Source: Davidsoniella eucalypti
Taxonomy: Eukaryota; Ascomycota; Sordariomycetes; Microascales; Ceratocystidaceae
Length of the DNA: 64,000 nucleotides
NCBI GenBank assembly: GCA_004009845.1
Contig: RMBW01000014.1
Location: forward strand, 248,001 to 312,000
Direction: 5' to 3'
The notes below the pieces were generated by a model, which was not told where the DNA came from, searched no databases, and saw only the letters and a list, made by a program, of their open reading frames with translations. Below are positions 13,025 through 24,427 of this stretch, piece by piece. A program made the position numbers and the translations under genes. Numbering within the stretch: position 1 is the first letter of the stretch; every line of letters begins with the position of its first letter.

Positions 13025-14304
13025 TTAACCCTCGTACGGCGTCTCGTACGGCGCTTCAGCCTGTGGCGTGATCCGCGCCAGATGCCGTCTCTCGCCAGAT
13101 TGCCAGTCTACAAGTGCCGAGTGCTGTGTGACTCTGTTATCCCAGACGACTACAGTGCCGGGCTCCCACTTAACACGAACCTGGAAGTCGGCGCCCCAAG
13201 CTAGGTGGTCGCAGAGGAACTTGAGAATGGCGTCAGATTCCTCCTTCTTGTAGCCGACGATGTCGCGGGTGACTATGCGTTTGCTGGGTTAGTTACATGG
13301 TCTATATATGAATGGGGAACAAGAATTATGTGTTTAGAGAAGGGCTGACTTACACTGTGGGTTTACGTAAAGTGACTTCTCGCCTGTAACAGGGTGGGTA
13401 CGGACGATTGGGTGTACGCTAGCCACAGGCTCGCGGCGCTTGATACTTCCCTTGCGCAGCGACGCATTCACCTGCTCGATACCCGAGTGCACCGCCTTCA
13501 GGCCATGCAGTCTCTGCTTGAAGCCCTCACTCAGTCTGTTGTACGCCTCGGCAGCATTGGTGAAGATAGTATCACCACCCGTCTCTGGCAAGTCTAGAAC
13601 ATACAAGAAGGTAGTTCCGGGCGGCTGCAGCTCGTATGACACATCGCTATGCCAAGCTACGGAGCTGAGGCGGTTGGCAAAGTAGGCGTCGGCGGTGTTG
13701 TCGCCGGCGGACCGGTGCACCAAATGGACCTCTGGGTGGTCTTCGGGCGAGCCGCTGGTGGGATGGATGTGGTGGCGGCCGAAGTAAGCGCCGAAGTCTA
13801 GCGCTTCTTGGATTGGGAGACTGGCAAAGTCTTGGTCGCGGAAGGCTACCACCTTGCGCTCAGCTACATAGCGGGCCAGCTGGTCACGGCCGGCGTTGGA
13901 CAGCTTGCTTAGTTGTATGCCACGGACCTCAGAGCCAGTAAAAGGAGTTAGGTTGTTGACGACGACACCCTCGCCGAGCAGCTCAGGGTATGTAGGGTCG
14001 GCGTCTTTGCCATGGTCGTAATGCTGGAAAGGGGTCAAAGGGGCGTAGATTTGCTTAGAGTTCCAGGTAGGAAGATATGCGGGGAACTAAAAACAACAAC
14101 CAATGTTAGGGATCCTGCACTAGCTTTCACTTCTTCTTGGTTGACGGCTGAACTTACGGAGGCAGCTTCGAACTTCCCGTCCTTAGTTCCGGTGAGCTCA
14201 GTAGGTGCGACTGACACAGGGGCCAGCTCTTTGTAGACATCATTGTAGAGCTTGGTTAGCGGCTGGATGGTGACCGTCGTAGTCTCGGTTGCTGAAGGAG
14301 CCAT
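13025..14304 (-). CDS. TauD/JLP1-type Fe(II)/2-oxoglutarate-dependent sulfonate dioxygenase
   Basis: Three minus-strand exons (14304-14158, 14086-13354, 13272-13025) give 375 residues, and the second junction rebuilds the family-like NPQFTR segment. Visible active-site parts are the H-x-D of AWHSD near residue 200, the conserved T-F-L-Y after it, the distal histidine in RVTQHSAL, and the arginine-rich ERRHLARI segment that binds 2-oxoglutarate. TauD-family enzymes hydroxylate the carbon next to a sulfonate, releasing sulfite plus an aldehyde; yeast Jlp1 does this for several alkylsulfonates. The MFS transporter downstream on the same strand suggests import followed by desulfonation for sulfur supply. 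The start at 14304 precedes an N-terminal arm of about 50 residues encoded by exon 1. The length is typical of fungal members. An aryloxyalkanoate or other acid substrate is an alternative. Confidence 0.92.
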
Positions 14305-16947
14305 GATTGTGAATGAAGTACGATAAGGTAGTATAAACGGTCAGAGCTTTGTGTGTTTATAGATGTCCAATAAAGAAAAGATCAAACGTTCCCAAAGATA
14401 ATTATCGAAACACGGGGAGAAGCAGCTACTTATATATATATATACGTATGTAGCAACCTCGCTTTACTGCAACGCCGGCCAGGTGCCGAGATATGCGGCT
14501 TTCATCACGAAATTTCACCACATGATGACGCTTAGAACTTGCTATCGGTACCGATGATGCCCTTCCTAACATGACCAGTGCAGCAACAAGCGGCCGCAGG
14601 ATGTATGAAGAGAAGCACCATACCGGGCCAGATACTAATGGGCCGTGGGCTGCATTGTTGACGGTCAGACTAGCAACAATCAGATCGACTAGTGGTTGTA
14701 GTTGGTCGTATCACGCTGTCGAACCATGGAATGGCGTCAATCCACCCGCAGTATTAAAGCAAGATCAACTGTGGGGTAGTATGTCATGGTAGTTTGTGTT
14801 GATTGATAAGCTCTCTATTTGTAAGTGACTATCGAATCACTATACTTTCTTCCGTGTGACCACAGCTGTAATGTAGCTGAGCTCGGACAAGTGAGTCGGC
14901 GTATATGACAGTGTATTCACTCAGCAGATATATGTATGTACCAAGTAGAGGAACAATAAGAGACTTCGTGTAGTTCCAGGCGACATCACCGTATATCAGC
15001 ATTAAGATAGTCTCCCACGCATATGGCAATGGACAGTCGGAAAAGTGCGATGAACAGCATTTGGGAATTGCCGGCTGGTACTTTCACAGAGGTATACAGT
15101 TGTAGTGGCTTTTTGAGTTTTTGAGTTGTGGTTGCGTGAGATGATGTGATCTCAGAGTTATTGTGCATAATCGCGGCATCAATCACGGAGTTTGTATGGC
15201 TTATCTTGATGTTGAGCTTTCTTAATAGAATGATAACACTTGATTGGAAAACAATGGCTTGGAGCTATTAACTTAATTAGGACTAAGATGCTGCTATAGC
15301 CTCCTACACATATACATATATAAAGCTATTTATTTATTTGACCATGTCAAGCGGGAGCTTCTTAACCTAGGTCTCCAAATTAGGCAACTTACAGCATATG
15401 CACGAGAAGCATTCATATGACATGCTGGTGATTGGCTCGTATTGTGAGGTTTTGATAATACATTGGCTTCTATGCTGATCGGTTGTTTTATTGGTGTTGG
15501 ATAATAATTGGGTTTCTTCGCTGTAGGGAACAAATAGTTTAATGTGTACAAAGAGGCCATCATTTGCTGTAACGATGAATACGAGCATATACTAGGGTTA
15601 GGGTATATCTATACATCTGTACACTAGGTGGCTGATGATGCTGTGGCGCTAATGGTTCTGTTGAGCTAAGGAAGCCTAAGCACTTGCCAACAAGTATCGA
15701 CGTACACTATTATATTCCAGTATAACAATATAGCATCCATTGGAGGCACATATTTATTCAACGGCAAGCTAGCCTAAGGCATACATATGTAATATGTAGA
15801 GCGGCTTATACCGGCATGATCGCTGCAGCTGTAGTGTAACTTGGGGAATTTTATCTATTTGTAGACAATTAGGCCATCTTCTTTGTCGTTGTATATACTG
15901 TACATGAAGCGACAACAGGTGGATCTATTGTGTATATGTATCTGTAGATAGCCAAATCATTAATATTGACAGCATCTTTAACTACATATGTTGCACATGT
16001 AGGTTGGGACGTGAACAAATATTACCCAACCTCTAATTTTGCACATAACAACAAGTTGGAGTCTTTGCTTTCGCTGCCTTGCAACAGACAGAGTCGATTT
16101 TTGCTGTCTTTGTTCTTTGTTGGGGACAAAATCGCAATCTCTTTCCCCTTCCGATAGGCTTAAGATGTCTCAGGTGACCAAAGCATCAACTACGACCAGG
16201 CTTCTCTTTTATCTTGCCACATTTTTCAAGGCTTCTTCTGCTTTTCTTGATATCTTACATAGTATCAACGAGCATCTTCGAAAACAAAGTGTTTTCTGTC
16301 TTTTTTTATCCCTTGGTTCACAGCGCACGTATATTTTGTTCCTGGATCCAGAGTTACAGCTGAACTGGCCACTATACTAATAGTTGTAATATTCAACTAT
16401 AATAAAGCCTGCTGTTATAGTGTCGGCTGAACTATCTTTCGGCCTCTCACCACGTGTTCCCACCGCTTTTTGCTTTTCAGCCACAGCCACAGTTGCGTTT
16501 TAGTGCTTTTAGTGGGATTGTTTCTCCAAGTCAGCGCCTAAATTGAAACAAAACTATTCCATCAGGCCTGTCGTTACAACTAAACCAAACCAGGTAGGCT
16601 AGCCAAGTGAACTTTGGGGTTTGGTTGAAACATGATCGATTGATTGCAGACAAAAATAACAGCAGAATAAAAAAATAAAAATAAAAAGCCACCGCAAAAA
16701 CAGCACACTATCCGGTTTGAACACAAGCAGCCGTCTTCGCGATACTGATTTTGCGCTCTCTTTCTCACCATCGAATTATTTCTGCCTTGTTGCCTTGGAA
16801 TATCAAAGCAGTAAACAACGCTGCTACACATTATCCGACCGCCTTTCCTATAGTTCTAGACCGCCCGCCCAACGTCACAGCAACTTGTAGCTCAACAGCG
16901 AACCCTCGATTTCATCTCAGCATCCCGCCCATCGGCTTCGGCGCATC
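14305..16947. other. Gene-free spacer
   Basis: About 2.6 kb between divergent genes (dioxygenase on minus, UBX gene on plus). It has a TA dinucleotide tract near 14430-14445 and AT-rich sequence around 15200-16000. Nothing codes convincingly. The last few hundred bases are the probable promoter and leader of the UBX gene. Confidence 0.45.
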
Positions 16948-18835
16948 ATGTTCTATCAAGGATCGCTGCAAGAGGGCATTGCCTCGGCCGTCCAACGCAA
17001 CAAGACCGTCGTCTGCTTTGTCACAGGTAAGCCATAGCTATACAAGCTATCTACTTGCGGCATATATTCTCTCGGTTCTGATAGTTGCTAACCGCTTCAA
17101 AAGACGACCAGGAAGAGAGCAAGACTTGGGAAGCCGATTTCCTTGTTGATGCAGAGGTATGTAAAACTTCGCAACCCACTCAAAATTAGCTCTTGCTGTT
17201 GCTATATTGCCTCATGCTGCACACACAACAATGCGAATCTGCCACCGGATGCTAACTATCCTTTTCAGATATCCGATATCATTCGCACCGAGGCCATTGC
17301 CCTTCGCCTGGCTGCTGGATCCGAAGAGGCCGGCTACCTCGCTGCCATTTTCCCGCTACCCAAGACGCCCACGCTCGTGATACTTAAAAATGGCGAGCTC
17401 AAAGAATATATCAGCGCCGGTGCTACCAAAGAAGTCTTTATGCAGCGCACCCTCAACTCGTTTGGTCGGAAGCGGAAGCCGTCACCCGAGCCTGCCACAC
17501 CATCGCCAACTTCCGAACAATCGGCTGCCAGCATCATTGCTGCTGCTTTATCGGCGGCCTCTTCGCCGGTAATCCGTGCAAGCAATTCTCGAGGCCCATC
17601 CCCGCCGCCATACTCGGCAACAGCACCAACCACCCAGACTACGTCAACAGTGACAGTACCAACAACAGTTGTACCAGAACCAGAACCAACACCAGCCATA
17701 GAAGCTGCTAGTACCGAAGAAGCAGCAGCACAGTCAACACCACCCCACACTGGAACCAACAACGAATCACCATCGAATGCTGGCACCACCACCTCGTCTA
17801 GAAATACCACGCAAGATTTATTTGCCGAGCGCGCTGCCCGTCTGAGTGCCCAACGTATCGAAGACGAGCGCAATTCCCAACAAGCTGCTGCTGCTCGACG
17901 AGCCAACCCCGCCTCTTCGACGCCCGGCCAATCTGCCCATGCCCAGAGTGTTAAGAAACAGCGTGCCGCCGAAGCTGCGGAGAAGAATCGCATTCGCCAG
18001 AAAATTGCCGACGACAAGGCTGCCCGAGCCCGCCAACGGGAAGAGCGCGCTCTAGCCCGGAATACAATCGGCAGTGTTGCTACTTCTCTATCAAATGCCC
18101 CAAGTAGCTCTATCAAGCGGTCCGACAATAGCACTATGACGTCCCTGCAGGTCCGCCTGGAAGATGGAAGTAACCTACGCCAACGGTTCGCTAGCAAGAG
18201 CACGTTGAATACCGACGTGCGTAAATGGATATCTGAGCAGCGCAAAGAACGTGGACTATCTGATGTCGCATATACATTCAGAGTCATAATGCTACCATAT
18301 CCGAACCGCATTATCGACGCTGTCGAGGAAACCAAATCTCTCGCCGAGATTGGACTGGCGCCTTCGGCAACTCTAGTATTGTCGATCCAAGAAGGTGCTG
18401 CGACGGCCTATTCGCCAACCCGCGGGGGTCCCTTGGCTTACATTGTTGCGTTATTTACATGGATAATGTCCTTGATCTACACTTTCCTCGGCATGGGCAG
18501 TATTGGTGCCCATGGACAACAAAATACCACGGCCTCCGAAGCTACCACGATTACATCTTCATCCACGGCCACAACTCGGGATCCTAGCCTGCCGGACCTC
18601 GAAGAGCTGCGTAGAAGAAGGTCACAGGCTTCATCATCGCGGATTCGTAGTTTTGAGCGCCCAGCAGACGATGACAGAAATGAACACCAACTCTACAACG
18701 GAAACTCGGTAAGTCATCAGCCATGTTATATATAACAAGCTTTTGATCACATATGTATATCCCTGTTCATATATATGTTCTAACATGACATCATAGACGA
18801 ATTTCGAGCCCCGACGCGATGATGATGAGAAATAG
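16948..18835 (+). CDS. UBX-domain ER membrane protein (UBXN4/erasin-like ERAD factor)
   Basis: Four exons (16948-17026, 17104-17156, 17269-18708, 18797-18835) give 536 residues. The first 100 or so residues form a thioredoxin/UAS-like region that includes the segment TPTLVILKNGELKEYI. Next comes a long Ser/Thr/Pro/Ala linker, then a charged coiled coil rich in Ala, Arg, Glu and Lys at about 227-312. A UBX fold follows at about 334-415 with its ubiquitin-like strands, and then a hydrophobic membrane segment at about 433-454 and a polar tail. This order matches UBXD2/UBXN4 (erasin) and fungal relatives. These sit in the ER membrane and recruit Cdc48/p97 for ER-associated degradation. The small last exon ends NFEPRRDDDEK. 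Function is assigned from domain order. Confidence 0.9.
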
Positions 18836-19686
18836 TTCTTCCACCAACTATCTCTGCTTTCTTAATGATCGACCTGTGCTTCGATGATTCCATCATTCAT
18901 ATTTTGTTTTTGCCTATTATTCCATCGGCAACTTTTACACAACCAAGTGAGCATACCCGACATGAAAAAGCAACATGTCCTTGTTTTGATTGCTATTTCA
19001 TAGGTCATACATACCATTGTGTTGACGACGTCATATCCTTCTTTATTTATTCCTTCTCCATACCTTAATAATCTAGTGGCACATACTAGAAGAGCAATAG
19101 CGAAAGTTTTCTTTTCTTTTTCTTATTTTTCCATGCTACCTATTTCAGTTCAGGAATTCATACTTCAAGTGGTACTCGTTTTATATATATATGTTTTTTT
19201 TTAATCTTAGAAATTCGTTGTTTGTGGATATAGTAATACAGGCCCCTTCCTTGTACATCAAGGTTGAGATGAATAGAGGGAAGAGAAATAGGTTTAGGAG
19301 AGAGATATGCAAAATAGTACACAAGAATCATACGTCAATGTACACTTAACAAAATATGAAAGGAAAATAAAATGAAAAGCAATAAAAAAACACGAGACAA
19401 TATGACTGTGATGTTAAAGAGGATAAAGAATTTCAAGACTTCTGGCTGGAGAACAAAGGTATATAGATTGATTTGTTGTCTGGTAAGAGTGAAGTTGAGG
19501 AAGTGTAGGAGTAGAGAGACACAAGAACCGAAGGATATAAAGATTTCTGAATGGAAGATATAGATCGAAATGGAGAGACGAGCTATTTAATTGTACGCAA
19601 ATAGCTCGCCCTTCATGTGTCAACATGATAGATGGAATGAGCATTTACTCATCCATCACCTTCTCAGCGCTCAATAAAATATACTT
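18836..19686. other. Convergent intergenic region
   Basis: About 850 bp between the 3' ends of the UBX and CHCH genes. It is AT-rich, with a TATATATA tract and T-run near 19180-19203. It probably holds both 3' untranslated regions; I see no gene. Confidence 0.45.
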
Positions 19687-20264
19687 TTAGTAAGGAGCAG
19701 CAGCAGCCTGGCAAGCCTTTAGCTGCTCGAGGTACCAGTTGCAGACCTGCATGTTGCCGTTCTGCTCGTCCATGCACTTGGTGAACTGCTGGACAGCGGG
19801 GCCGCAGTTGCCAGCCTGCTGGTTGTTGTAAGACTGCTGCTGAGGAATAGGAGCGGCGTTGGTCTGAGTCTCAGCGGGAGCCGAGCCGCCGGAGAACATG
19901 CCGCCGATAGCGTGGCCGATAGAGGAACCGATGGCGACACCACTAGAAGGGGAATAGGTTATATGTTAGTAAGTGCGTGTATTCGTGGGAGGTCTTGGTA
20001 TCGTCAAGCCATGTTGATGTTGTACGAAGACGTTGGATGTGTGACTGAGTTCGAGAAGAGATATATGGAGGGAGCGACATACGCGGCTGTGCTGGCCATC
20101 TGGCCGAAGAGACCGGGACCGGCAGAGGAAGTCTGTTGAGCTACAGGAGGAGTGGCACCGGTGTGAGCATAAGTAGTCGCGGGTCGGCTCTGCTGGCTCA
20201 TCGGAGCGGCAGCAGGCTTGGAGATGGAAGGACGAGCACGACCGGCAGAGCGCTGACGAGCCAT
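19687..20264 (-). CDS. MIX17: Twin CX9C CHCH-domain mitochondrial protein (MIX17 / CHCHD2-CHCHD10 family)
   Basis: Two minus-strand exons (20264-20083 and 19942-19687) give 145 residues. The N-terminus, MARQRSAGRARP, is basic and serine-rich, as expected of a mitochondrial targeting region. A Gly/Ala-rich central stretch follows (GVAIGSSIGHAIGGMFSGG), spliced in phase by the 140-bp intron. The C-terminal CHCH domain shows two CX9C motifs, C-GPAVQQFTK-C and C-NWYLEQLKA-C. Such proteins fold by Mia40-dependent disulfide formation in the intermembrane space. Yeast Mix17 and human CHCHD2/10 have the same layout. An upstream in-frame ATG at about 20324 would add a hydrophobic stub and is less likely than the MARQR start. 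Confidence 0.92.
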
Positions 20265-21099
20265 GATGAATATGATGTGGGCTTTGAAGAGGAAGAAAAG
20301 ATAAGGGTTTTGAGGGATATGCAAAGATCGAAAAGAAGTGTTTCCGAGAAGTTGGTTATGCGTTGATATGAAAAAGGTGGAGGAGAAGAAAAATGATGAA
20401 GAATCGAGGTGAGAAAAAAAAGTTCAAGCTTGTGATTTCTTTGTAGAGGATCGCTCGGCTATACAACTAGCAGTGCTAAGTAGAATTAGAAAGAAAATGG
20501 AAACGTGCAGAAGGCTTTAGTCGTCAATTGGACGGCCCTTGCAGGGGCCTTTGGCCTTATTTTGCTGCGTCTCTTTACTGCCTACAGCATGCATTTTAGG
20601 GTGCAGTTACAGTGGTGTGGACCTGGGAATCTTTTTTTTGCCGACTTCTGATTGGCTGGAATGAGAGCCCTGAAAGCTGTATTTCTATAGTAAAAGCAGA
20701 CGAAGTACCAAGAATGTCGGGCCTTGCACATATGCGGTATTCGTATTTAACGGGATGAATATTGACGTTCGGAGCACTCCTGCTGCAAACACTAATTATA
20801 TGTACATACAGGAACATATATGTATACAATTGTATTATACTCTTGGGGGTATCCAACAAAGACAAAAGGCTCTATTAAGGGCCATACGAAGAAAAAAAAA
20901 CCTTCTAAAACCATGATCATGAAGATGCGAATATGGACTAGTGAACGCCACTACACGAGAAAAAATGCCCGGTTATCTACCAGAGACCTACCAATACTAG
21001 GACATCCACAGACATTAAAAAAACAAGATAAACCAAAGAGATAGTCCCAAAAAGCGAAATAACAAGCCAGAACGCATCGTGTCGAAACATCTATCAACA
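20265..21099. other. Spacer between CHCH and Lrp1 genes
   Basis: About 835 bp between tandem minus-strand genes: the promoter of the CHCH gene and the 3' region of the Lrp1-like gene. A purine-rich tract on the plus strand lies at about 20280-20430, i.e. a pyrimidine-rich leader for the CHCH gene. No gene is seen. Confidence 0.45.
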
Positions 21100-21812
21100 C
21101 TATGCTCTCTTGGTACGAGTGCTGAGGGACTGGGTTCTCATGCTTTTCCGCTTCTTCGGCGCGCTATTGGCATTGCTAGAGGCACTGGCATTGCCCTCGC
21201 TTTCTTCTGCGTTATCAGCTGGTCTCTTAGCACTTCCGAGAGACTTCATGAATGCTTTTGCCTTCTCCTTGGCAAGCTGCTCGGCTAGCTTGGCCTTGAT
21301 CACAGGATCGTCGGACTAATGGAACTGTTAGTGGCTATAGTATATACAGAGCAAGATATCCGGGGTTTGAAGTGGACATACCAAGCCATGCTTTATAATT
21401 CTGGTGGCTGCTTCTGTGTTTACTCTAGTGGTAGGCGCTTCTTTCTGTGGTGGGGTTTCCACGGCTTCGATCTTGGCAAAGTACTGCTTTACTCTCTTGA
21501 GTTCGGTTTGGAAGATGGGGTGGTTCATCGCATCGGCGCCGTCAATCCGTAGTGCAGCTACAAGGTGGTATTAGTATATAGTTCCATCAAGGCTCTAAAG
21601 AATGAATGCCTAGTCGTGTCAGTTTGCAACGTACAGAAAATCAGCGTCTCGAGCGCATAGTTGGCTAAGGTGAAGAGTTTCGCGCGATCTAGGAGCGGCA
21701 TGCTAGAAGCGCTATTGTTCAGCGTCTTGAGCAGAGGCTTCAGCGCCTCATCGAGTTTATCAAGCTGTCTATCGAGCTTATCGAGATCTTTCGTAATGTC
21801 GCGGACCGCCAT
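21100..21812 (-). CDS. LRP1: Exosome cofactor Lrp1/Rrp47 (C1D / Sas10-Utp3 family)
   Basis: Three minus-strand exons (21812-21635, 21557-21382, 21315-21100) give 189 residues. The N-terminal half is the helical Sas10/C1D domain, with the LDKLDEALKPLLKTLN helix and a conserved region ending YALETLIFSALRIDG across the first intron. The segment HPIFQTELKRVKQYFAKI is typical of C1D proteins and precedes a Lys-rich, Ser/Asn-rich disordered tail ending TKRA. Yeast Lrp1 (Rrp47) binds the nuclear exonuclease Rrp6 and nucleic acids to help process snoRNA and rRNA 3' ends. The ATG at 21812 (MAVRD) is preferred, but an in-frame ATG at about 21905 would add about 31 residues. Confidence 0.9.
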
Positions 21813-21905
21813 ATTGGGCAGTGGCGATACAGTCGAATGTAAGGTTTTGAAGAGAATGCGCTCTGGATTTTTGTCGTGTTGATATAGCTTGAATATGCCA
21901 TGCAA

Positions 21906-22897
21906 GTTGCGCTCTTGTCGTTCGCAAAAAAAAAGTTACAGCCTTAACTGGCTATCGATATGCAGATATCCGGGGTCCATGCCGCGTTATGTGCATTGGC
22001 CAATTGGTTCAAAATATGTCATAGGTGGGGCATTCTGAGAGCTGTGGTTTTGACAAAGGCCGGCTTCATAGCCGATAAAAAAATACGCAGAGAAAAAGTT
22101 TATTTTTGCTTAAAGAGGTTACTTGCCCATATTATCTAGTGCTCGATACTCTGGCGTCTTCTAACGCCTCTTCTTCCCTCGACTTCCCGCCCGCTACCAA
22201 TAATTCGGCTGCTATGCTGACAATTTGCTAACTGAGCTCCTTGCATTGGCTTGTTCTAGGGGAGCGTCTCCAAGAAAAAACGAAGAAACTCTGCTGCTGG
22301 CCGCCTTTATTCGGCTTCTTTTCTTAGTTAGCCTAGCATATTTTTACATGTGGTTGCATCAGCACTCGCCTATTGCCAAAAAACAACCAAGGGCACATAT
22401 ATCCTCTCTCTCTCTTGATCTCTTGACTGCTGCATCGAGTCTGCTCACTCTACACAAAGACCTGCACCCATTTCTGCTTCCGGCCCCTACAATCCGCCAC
22501 TCTGGCCGCTCTACTCCCCCCGCGGGCTACGGCTCGGATACCTCAGATCCACCCACGATGCAATCACGGTAGCACCGCTGTTGGCCGGGCGGTCACTCGA
22601 AGCTACGCGACCAGCGGTCCGGCGACTCGGGGCAACAATCTCACGGCTCAATTAGGGTCAGCAAAGTCTCAATCTCCGAGGACTAGTCGTGCTGTTGTTC
22701 CTTTTGTTTACAACCATGTATTTCCAAGTTCCGCACGGGACTTCTCATCCGGCCTGGCACAACGAACGCCAACTTCTGCAAATACCGAGTCGGTTACCGC
22801 CGACACCCAGTCACAAGATACAGATGGTGCTGCTCGACCCAATGACTCTTTGGATACGGCCGAGAAACCAACGGTCCCCAGAGCTATCCCTCCGGTC
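21906..22897. other. Divergent promoter region and unresolved 5' part of the next gene
   Basis: This interval separates the divergent Lrp1-like and ketopantoate-reductase-like genes. From about 22424 the frame that leads into the downstream gene is open without an ATG. It reads like a basic, Ser/Arg/Ala-rich mitochondrial presequence around 22590-22620 (VTRSYATSG). An upstream exon or a missed start may therefore lie here. Confidence 0.45.
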
Positions 22898-23950
22898 ATG
22901 GCTTCGGACACTGGGCCACGGACGGCCCGCTTAGGAACAGGAGATCTTCATGTCCTCGGGGCTACTCAGATATCGGTATTCGTAGCCAAGAATCTTCAGC
23001 ATCAGTATGACAACATCCGAGAAATCAAAACAACGCCGCTGTTTACTGAGGTCAACCCCCGTAAAGTCAAATACCCTCCAAAAATAGAATGCGCGGCCGA
23101 GGACGACAACAAACTTATCAAGAACCTACTCGTCACAGGCTTAGCTATGGAAAGTTTTCAGAATCTCAAGCCTTTAGCCGAGCGTATAACCAAGGAAACA
23201 TCCGTGTGCCTGATCGACAACGGTCTAGGGTTTGCTGAAAAGCTCAACGAACATATTTTCACAGACCCAGAACGACAGCCTTCTTATATCCTTGGCCAGG
23301 TCGATTCTCGCCTAATGTGGGATCGGAGCGACCCGGATCGACTCAAGAGACTACGTACCCGCTTAACTACGACCGTCCCTCCTCTCGGCATCATTGATGA
23401 CCCACGGCTTGTGGAGAACACCATGATAGATGCCTTCAAGGCCACGCCCGAATTCAACGCCATCACGCCGTTTTACGATAAATGGCTTGCTTCGAAGCTA
23501 AGCAGTCTGGTTTTCTCCGCCGTCATCGATCCAGTCTGCGTCGCCCTCGATTGCAGCTACAATCAGCTATCACAGAACAACTGGGGTTCCCGCATGGTGA
23601 ACAATCTCGTTAACGAACTTGAAGTTGTCATCGCCAACTTGCCTGAGCTTCATCACTCTCCCGTCATCCGTGTTCTCGTAAATGGAGAAGGGCTACGTAA
23701 GGAGTGTTTCGGCAAACTGCGTAATCGTAGAGGAGCCACTAGCAAGATGGTCATCCAAGTGCGGAGAGGCCTTCCTACAGACATCGACTTTATCAATGGC
23801 TATTTCGTACGCCGTGCCAAGGAGATCGGTATCCGGTGTCCAGCCAATGAGTTGGCCATCTCAATGGTTAAGGCCAAACACTACCATATGAAACGAATGA
23901 TGGACATGGTCATTCCATTCGAGGTGACATCCAGGCCATGGCTTCACTGA
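22898..23950 (+). CDS. Ketopantoate reductase (ApbA/PanE)-like protein, degenerate motifs
   Basis: From the first in-frame ATG (22898) the frame gives 350 residues without introns. The fold pattern of 2-dehydropantoate 2-reductase is visible. It starts with the segment HVLGATQISVFVAKNL, then a central VCLIDNGLGFAEKLNEHIF helix-loop that is typical of the fungal family. The C-terminal helical ApbA_C domain ends with TDIDFINGYFVRRAKEIGI, a hallmark segment. Classical enzymes make pantoate for CoA with NADPH. Here the glycine-rich nucleotide loop is altered (GATQIS in place of GxGxxG). The conserved N-A/N-P positions after the catalytic-type lysine appear as S-A and D-P, so activity is doubtful. 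The N-terminus is uncertain because the frame is open for about 470 bp upstream. Confidence 0.72.
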   Translation: MASDTGPRTARLGTGDLHVLGATQISVFVAKNLQHQYDNIREIKTTPLFTEVNPRKVKYPPKIECAAEDDNKLIKNLLVTGLAMESFQNLKPLAERITKETSVCLIDNGLGFAEKLNEHIFTDPERQPSYILGQVDSRLMWDRSDPDRLKRLRTRLTTTVPPLGIIDDPRLVENTMIDAFKATPEFNAITPFYDKWLASKLSSLVFSAVIDPVCVALDCSYNQLSQNNWGSRMVNNLVNELEVVIANLPELHHSPVIRVLVNGEGLRKECFGKLRNRRGATSKMVIQVRRGLPTDIDFINGYFVRRAKEIGIRCPANELAISMVKAKHYHMKRMMDMVIPFEVTSRPWLH

Positions 23951-24427
23951 TCCAGCCATCTAGATAGCGCTACTTTTTTTCTACCTTTTTCTTCACATAT
24001 ACTCTCTTCCTATCTCGACATATAGATATCACCTAGATCACGGCCTCTCCCTCTTCTTTGTCTTTTAGCGTCATCATCTGCTGTGGTATATTTCTCTTCT
24101 AGCAGGTCACTTTATCATCTCTGTAAAATAATCGGTGGTTTGTTTTTATCGGCAGTTTTAGCCGGTCATGATGAATTATATACGCCTTCAAGAGCGGCGC
24201 TTCTTGTTTTTTTGTCTACGGCATTTCATACACAAAATCATTGCCACGTCCGTCATAGAAATTATTGTGGTTTAAATCAAAATAACTGAGAGCCTTAAAA
24301 CCTCTTCCTATTCTTATATAAATTTCCATGTGATGGAGCCTAATGTACAAATGGCCTCTTTTATTTCCAGCCGTAACTTCTGTTGTGATATCACTACTAT
24401 TTCTATGATAATTCTCTACATAGTATC
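23951..24427. other. Convergent 3' region
   Basis: About 480 bp between convergent genes. The sequence is pyrimidine-rich then AT-rich, consistent with 3' untranslated regions. Nothing else is seen. Confidence 0.45.

Noticed and set aside
14554..14563. Near match to the CYS3/MetR-type site ATGRYRYCAT upstream of the sulfonate dioxygenase
   Set aside because: Only nine of ten positions match (ATGATGCCCT) and no matching site was seen upstream of the transporter, so it is too weak to call.
15596..15606. TTAGGG-like strings (also near 25685)
   Set aside because: Single units, not arrays, so not telomeric repeats.
17334..18335. 333-codon minus-strand frame opposite the UBX gene
   Set aside because: Antisense shadow of the UBX coding exon; its composition mirrors the coding strand and it has no family match.
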